Below are positions 61,307 to 64,000 of a stretch of 64,000 nt of DNA, in pieces. The stretch is from Fructobacillus broussonetiae. GTDB lineage: Bacteria > Bacillota > Bacilli > Lactobacillales > Lactobacillaceae. The translations under genes were made by a program, and so were the position numbers. The DNA is taken from assembly GCF_018437275.1 (NCBI RefSeq), contig NZ_JAAMFK010000008.1:1-64000 (forward strand), read 5' to 3'. The notes below the pieces were generated by a model. That model was given only the letters and a program-made list of their open reading frames with translations, had not been told where the DNA came from and made no database searches. Position 1 is the stretch's first letter, and each line of letters begins with the position of its first letter.

Positions 61307-62410
61307 TTATTTATCTTTTAAGATAACCACAATGCCATCCTTAAGCATTTGCTTGTATACCTTATATGATACACGACGTTCATAACGTGCACCAGAAACA
61401 ATCTCGATGATATCAACCATCTTGCGGTTCTTACGCCAGATGAGGAACCACCAGATCCATAGAGGAATCAACAACAACCACCAGAGCCAGTGATAATTAC
61501 GAGTCAATGGGCTATTGTTTACCCAACCAGTAACTGGCAAAAGAGCAGAAGTTTTGAATTCTTTGCTCCAGTGCCAAGTTAAGTTGTTCTTCACATCGTG
61601 AATCGTAATGTCGGCTACGTAAGTTTTACCGGCTGACAACTTCTTTGTAGGTACTTGGTACGTAAAGATTGAGCCGTTAGCAATTGATTGCTTGCTTTGG
61701 TTGTATACAACTTCGTTATTACTCTGTCCCTTTTGTCGCACAGCAACTGAAGATGTCGCGTTTGCAACGTAACCCTGCTTATCGTTTTGAAGCGCGATAT
61801 TCACCTTACCAGACTGCCCCTGTTCCGTGTAAGAAACTTTATGCAGGGATAAATCGGCCTTGGTTACGGCGTCAGTGTTTGATAATTGAACGTATGCCAA
61901 GTAAGAAAATTGGTTCGTATAACCGTTGGATGCACGTGAAGCTACGCGCTTTTGAACGTAAAATCCACCAAGCCAAGAACCAGGCAATTGACGATCAGGC
62001 ATTTGCACATGAGCCGTCACTTCTTTTGTCTCTCCAGGGTTAATGGTTACAGATGGGGCATCCATCGTCAGCGTCTGGCTTCCCAAACGTAATGATGGGA
62101 TGACAGCGTTTTGAACCTTAGCAATCGGGTCACTGGCCGTCATGGTCATACCGGTTCCCGTAACCGCCTGAGAAGCAACTAAGTCAAAAGTCGAGGCCGT
62201 GCTATCACGGTTCGTCAACTTCAACTTCAAAGTTGTTGATTCATTCGGATTCATTTTTAAGTCATACCATGAAACCGATTGGTCGCGTTGATGTTCATTT
62301 TTTTCAACTTCAACATCAAACTTTGAATCAGTATCATTGGCCGAGGCCAAGTGACCACCAAATATAATTAAGCTAGCAAGTGTAGCTAGTAGGACAGAGA
62401 GTTTCTTCAC
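61307..62410 (-). CDS. WxL-interacting protein with DUF916 and DUF3324 domains
   Basis: A 367-aa membrane-anchored surface protein. A signal peptide (1-24) is followed by the DUF916 peptidoglycan-binding domain (about 32-150: KFDVEVEKNEHQRDQSVSWYDLKMNPNESTTLKLKLTNRD) and the DUF3324 host-binding domain (about 160-285: SYLAYVQLSN to VADITIHDVKNNLTWHWSKEF). A C-terminal helix (HWLWWLLLIPLWIWWFLIWRK) ends in a cytosolic tail of about 45 residues, longer than I expect for the family. It would anchor the WxL-like proteins of its neighbours to the wall. It is the middle gene of the operon, 40 bp before the large protein. Confidence 0.9.
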   Translation of the reverse strand: MKKLSVLLATLASLIIFGGHLASANDTDSKFDVEVEKNEHQRDQSVSWYDLKMNPNESTTLKLKLTNRDSTASTFDLVASQAVTGTGMTMTASDPIAKVQNAVIPSLRLGSQTLTMDAPSVTINPGETKEVTAHVQMPDRQLPGSWLGGFYVQKRVASRASNGYTNQFSYLAYVQLSNTDAVTKADLSLHKVSYTEQGQSGKVNIALQNDKQGYVANATSSVAVRQKGQSNNEVVYNQSKQSIANGSIFTYQVPTKKLSAGKTYVADITIHDVKNNLTWHWSKEFKTSALLPVTGWVNNSPLTRNYHWLWWLLLIPLWIWWFLIWRKNRKMVDIIEIVSGARYERRVSYKVYKQMLKDGIVVILKDK

Positions 62411-62446
62411 GTGCCCAGTCTCCTTTCATTGAAGAAGCTTGGAACG

Positions 62447-62472
62447 AAAAACGGACAGAGTATTCTGTCCGC
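62447..62472 (-). terminator. Intercistronic attenuator after the small WxL-like gene
   Basis: CGGACAGA/TCTGTCCG arms with a 4-nt loop are followed by T5 on the minus strand, between the small WxL-like gene and the DUF916 gene. Partial termination would favour the small surface protein over its partners. Confidence 0.65.
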
Positions 62473-62482
62473 CGTTCATTAG

Positions 62483-63085
62483 TTATTGAGCTGAGGCAGC
62501 TGGTCCAGAAGTAAGGGTATAGTTGATATCACCCTTGTAGCTTCCGTTCTTAACGTTGTTAGCAGACAACGTCATGTTGGCTGACGTCGTACCAGATTCC
62601 AAAGTTCCGTTGGCGTTCTTATCACCAGTGGCAACCGTCTTAGATTGCTTATAGATGTCTTGATCTCCAGCACCTGTAATCAAACCATCGAATGAGTTCT
62701 TGTTACCATTTTGAGCGTTGAACAAGAAACTTTGCACTGGCAACACCGTATCACCTTGCTTCAATTCGTTAGCCTGGGCCGTTACAGTGTATGGGTCGTT
62801 AGAACCAGTAAGGTTCGTTACCTTGATTGACTTGTCTCCGTTAGTGGTGAACTTAAGACCATTGGACAACAATTCTCCAAGATCATGGGTACTGAAATCA
62901 AAGTCAGGGACTTGATCAAGTGTGATTTTTCCATTTTGTCCCTGGAAATTAATCGTTGCAGTACCATCACGGTGCGTATCATCCACCTTAGTATCAGCAA
63001 AAGCTGATACAGGAGCTACCGCAGCAGCCACAGCCAAAGTAGCAACAACTAAATTAAGCTTCTTGAAGTTCTTCATTATATTCAT
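62483..63085 (-). CDS. Small WxL-like surface protein without tryptophan
   Basis: A 200-aa secreted protein. The signal peptide (about 1-30, KLNLVVATLAVAAAVAPVSAFA) is cut near ADT. The body follows the WxL domain plan: GKITLDQVPDFDFSTHDLG at the front, DPYTVTAQANELKQGD in the first W-x-L position, and KGDINYTLTSGP at the C-terminus. Both tryptophans of the family signature are replaced by tyrosine, and the whole protein contains no Trp. WxL domains bind peptidoglycan without covalent links. The start could be the ATG at 63085 or the ATG three codons downstream. First gene of the operon; a good promoter is at 63122-63150. Confidence 0.75.
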   Translation of the reverse strand: MNIMKNFKKLNLVVATLAVAAAVAPVSAFADTKVDDTHRDGTATINFQGQNGKITLDQVPDFDFSTHDLGELLSNGLKFTTNGDKSIKVTNLTGSNDPYTVTAQANELKQGDTVLPVQSFLFNAQNGNKNSFDGLITGAGDQDIYKQSKTVATGDKNANGTLESGTTSANMTLSANNVKNGSYKGDINYTLTSGPAASAQ

Positions 63086-63121
63086 TCTCTTTTTCTTTAC
63101 ACTATTGTTACAAAAACTTCA

Positions 63122-63150
63122 ATTCTAGAACTGTTTATTACAGTTGTCAA
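63122..63150 (-). promoter_or_regulatory. Promoter of the WxL operon with an operator in the spacer
   Basis: A perfect -35 TTGACA (63145-63150), 17-bp spacer and -10 TAGAAT (63122-63127). An inverted repeat AACTGT/ACAGTT (63129-63134 and 63140-63145) fills the spacer, so a bound dimer would block RNA polymerase. The start point would be near 63115. Confidence 0.78.
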
Positions 63151-63365
63151 CGTTAAAGTAACACTTTTAATAAATGTGTATAGACCGCATAAGGACGGGA
63201 TTTTATATTACAAAGAACCGTATGTAGTTTATAAATGTACAGAAATTTATCCTTTTTATTGTTACAAAAATTGTAAAAACTAAAGGTAAATACGAGTTTA
63301 ATATTTCAAATATTTAAACCCACTTCTATGTTACCACTGTAAATTAGAGAATAAAAGAGAAAACA
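63151..63365. other. Intergenic region upstream of the WxL operon
   Basis: No gene. It is AT-rich. A TTACAA-AAA-TTGTAA palindrome is centred near 63268, and ATTGTTACAAAAA recurs at 63104 and 63259; these are possible further regulator sites. Confidence 0.45.
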
Positions 63366-63395
63366 AAAAGCCAGACCTGTCCGGGCCTGACTTTT
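63366..63395 (-). terminator. Terminator of lepB; variant of the dispersed repeat
   Basis: AAAAGTCAGGCCCGG on the minus strand pairs with CAGGTCTGGCTTTTT. The left arm is a variant of the motif at 17830-17860. Confidence 0.75.
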
Positions 63396-63415
63396 AGCTT
63401 AGTTATTAACACAGA

Positions 63416-64000
63416 TTATGCGAAGTAGTGATTGCGGTCTGCTGAGATGTTATCCTTCACCGTCTTCGAGTACCAGAATGGCACGTGAATCTTTCCGATA
63501 ACGTGCTTCTTGTCCACGTAACCGAAGTAACGGGAATCGTTTGATACGGAACGGTGATCTCCCAAGACGAAGTATTCACCCTTTGGCACAACCGTTTGGT
63601 TCTGGTCCTTAGGTGACCAGAGGCCGGTGTTTGACAAGGTATCAAGTGACCAGCTAGATCCAAATGATGAAGCCGTTCCAGCGTTTTGTTCATCGGAGCT
63701 GATGTATGATTCGTTAACCTTCTTACCGTTGACGTACAAGTTACCATCCTTGTAAGCAACCTTGTCGCCACCAACGGCGATCACACGCTTCACGTAGTCC
63801 TTGTTGCCAGCCTTGATGCGCGGATCTTCTTCGCGGGCATCGAAGACAACAACGTCACCACGTTTCACGTCTTGTGTCTTTTGAACCAACACCTTTTGTT
63901 GGTCTAATAGGTTGGGGTCCATTGAGTCACCATTAATGGTCACGATGTTCACCCAGAAAGTCGTGATGGCCAAGTAAGCCAACACACCAATGGCAATTGG
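63416..64000 (-). CDS. lepB: Signal peptidase I (5' end outside the window)
   Basis: Partial: the frame is open to the right edge, so the start codon and the first residues of the N-terminal membrane helix (PIAIGVLAYLAITTFWVNIV) are not seen. The catalytic Ser is in TINGDSMDPNL and the general-base Lys in DYVKRVIAVGGDKVAYKDG; the family box GEYFVLGDHRSVSNDSRYFG follows. It cuts signal peptides from exported proteins at the membrane. It lies directly upstream of the WxL surface operon, which needs such processing, but a terminator separates them. Confidence 0.95.
   Translation of the reverse strand, partial: PIAIGVLAYLAITTFWVNIVTINGDSMDPNLLDQQKVLVQKTQDVKRGDVVVFDAREEDPRIKAGNKDYVKRVIAVGGDKVAYKDGNLYVNGKKVNESYISSDEQNAGTASSFGSSWSLDTLSNTGLWSPKDQNQTVVPKGEYFVLGDHRSVSNDSRYFGYVDKKHVIGKIHVPFWYSKTVKDNISADRNHYFA

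Noticed and set aside
1-64000. CRISPR arrays, insertion sequences, prophage genes and rRNA genes
   Set aside because: No regularly spaced repeats, transposase motifs, phage structural genes or rRNA signature sequences were recognised anywhere in the window.

Overview
The window is a bacterial chromosomal segment from a low-to-mid GC Gram-positive lactic acid bacterium. The best fit is the Leuconostocaceae branch of Lactobacillales (Weissella, Leuconostoc or Fructobacillus-like). The basis is strong AGGAGG ribosome binding sites, an 817-aa xylulose-5-P/fructose-6-P phosphoketolase (xfp) together with glucose-6-phosphate dehydrogenase (zwf), which is the heterofermentative route, a ClpL chaperone, a WalRK system and a WxL-type surface cluster. 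Genus-level placement is inference. There are no insertion sequences, CRISPR arrays or prophages; most of the window is core genome with small accessory patches. Promoter, operator and terminator calls were made by eye.

Layout. 1-5721: translation and repair genes on the minus strand (cysS, gltX, radA, dut), interrupted at 1741-2201 by what looks like a convergent type I toxin-antitoxin module with an unannotated 32-aa membrane peptide. 5805-10678: an accessory stretch with an acetyltransferase, two tandem STAS-like paralogues plus a membrane-anchored protein, a CPBP protease, and an MFS exporter under a TetR regulator with two identical operator palindromes. 10795-16929: clpL behind a small HTH gene, then a DUF998-like membrane protein, rlmCD and a YczE-type membrane protein. 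17011-25384: the folate ECF S-component folT under a THF riboswitch, a 52-aa Cse60-like gene, prfC and a complete opp peptide importer (A-B-C-D-F).

25667-40114: an ABC-F ATPase, a VOC protein, tRNA-Lys(CTT), a LysM/Amidase_5 peptidoglycan hydrolase, a ferredoxin-NADP reductase, a nucleoside hydrolase, pgi, a deoxynucleoside kinase, walR-walK-htrA (without walH/I/J between walK and htrA), prs and a HAD phosphatase. 40221-49566: xfp with a GntR regulator and matching palindromes, ybaK, then the core blocks gdpP-rplI-dnaB and rpsF-ssb-rpsR. 49774-57431: nhaC, an MFS transporter, zwf, a GNAT/HD pair and a fused ABC exporter. 57553-64000: an XRE regulator behind a LexA-type SOS box, a chromosomal RepB/DUF536-like protein, a three-gene WxL-type surface operon, and the 3' part of lepB running off the right edge.

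How the genes work together: zwf, xfp and pgi form the sugar entry and phosphoketolase branch; oppABCDF and folT import peptides and folate; walRK, htrA, the secreted hydrolase, gdpP (c-di-AMP) and the WxL cluster concern the envelope. A short intergenic motif (core AAAGTCAAACCCGG) recurs seven times across the window, sometimes as a full hairpin. The likeliest undescribed system is the par-like toxin-antitoxin candidate at 1741-2201.
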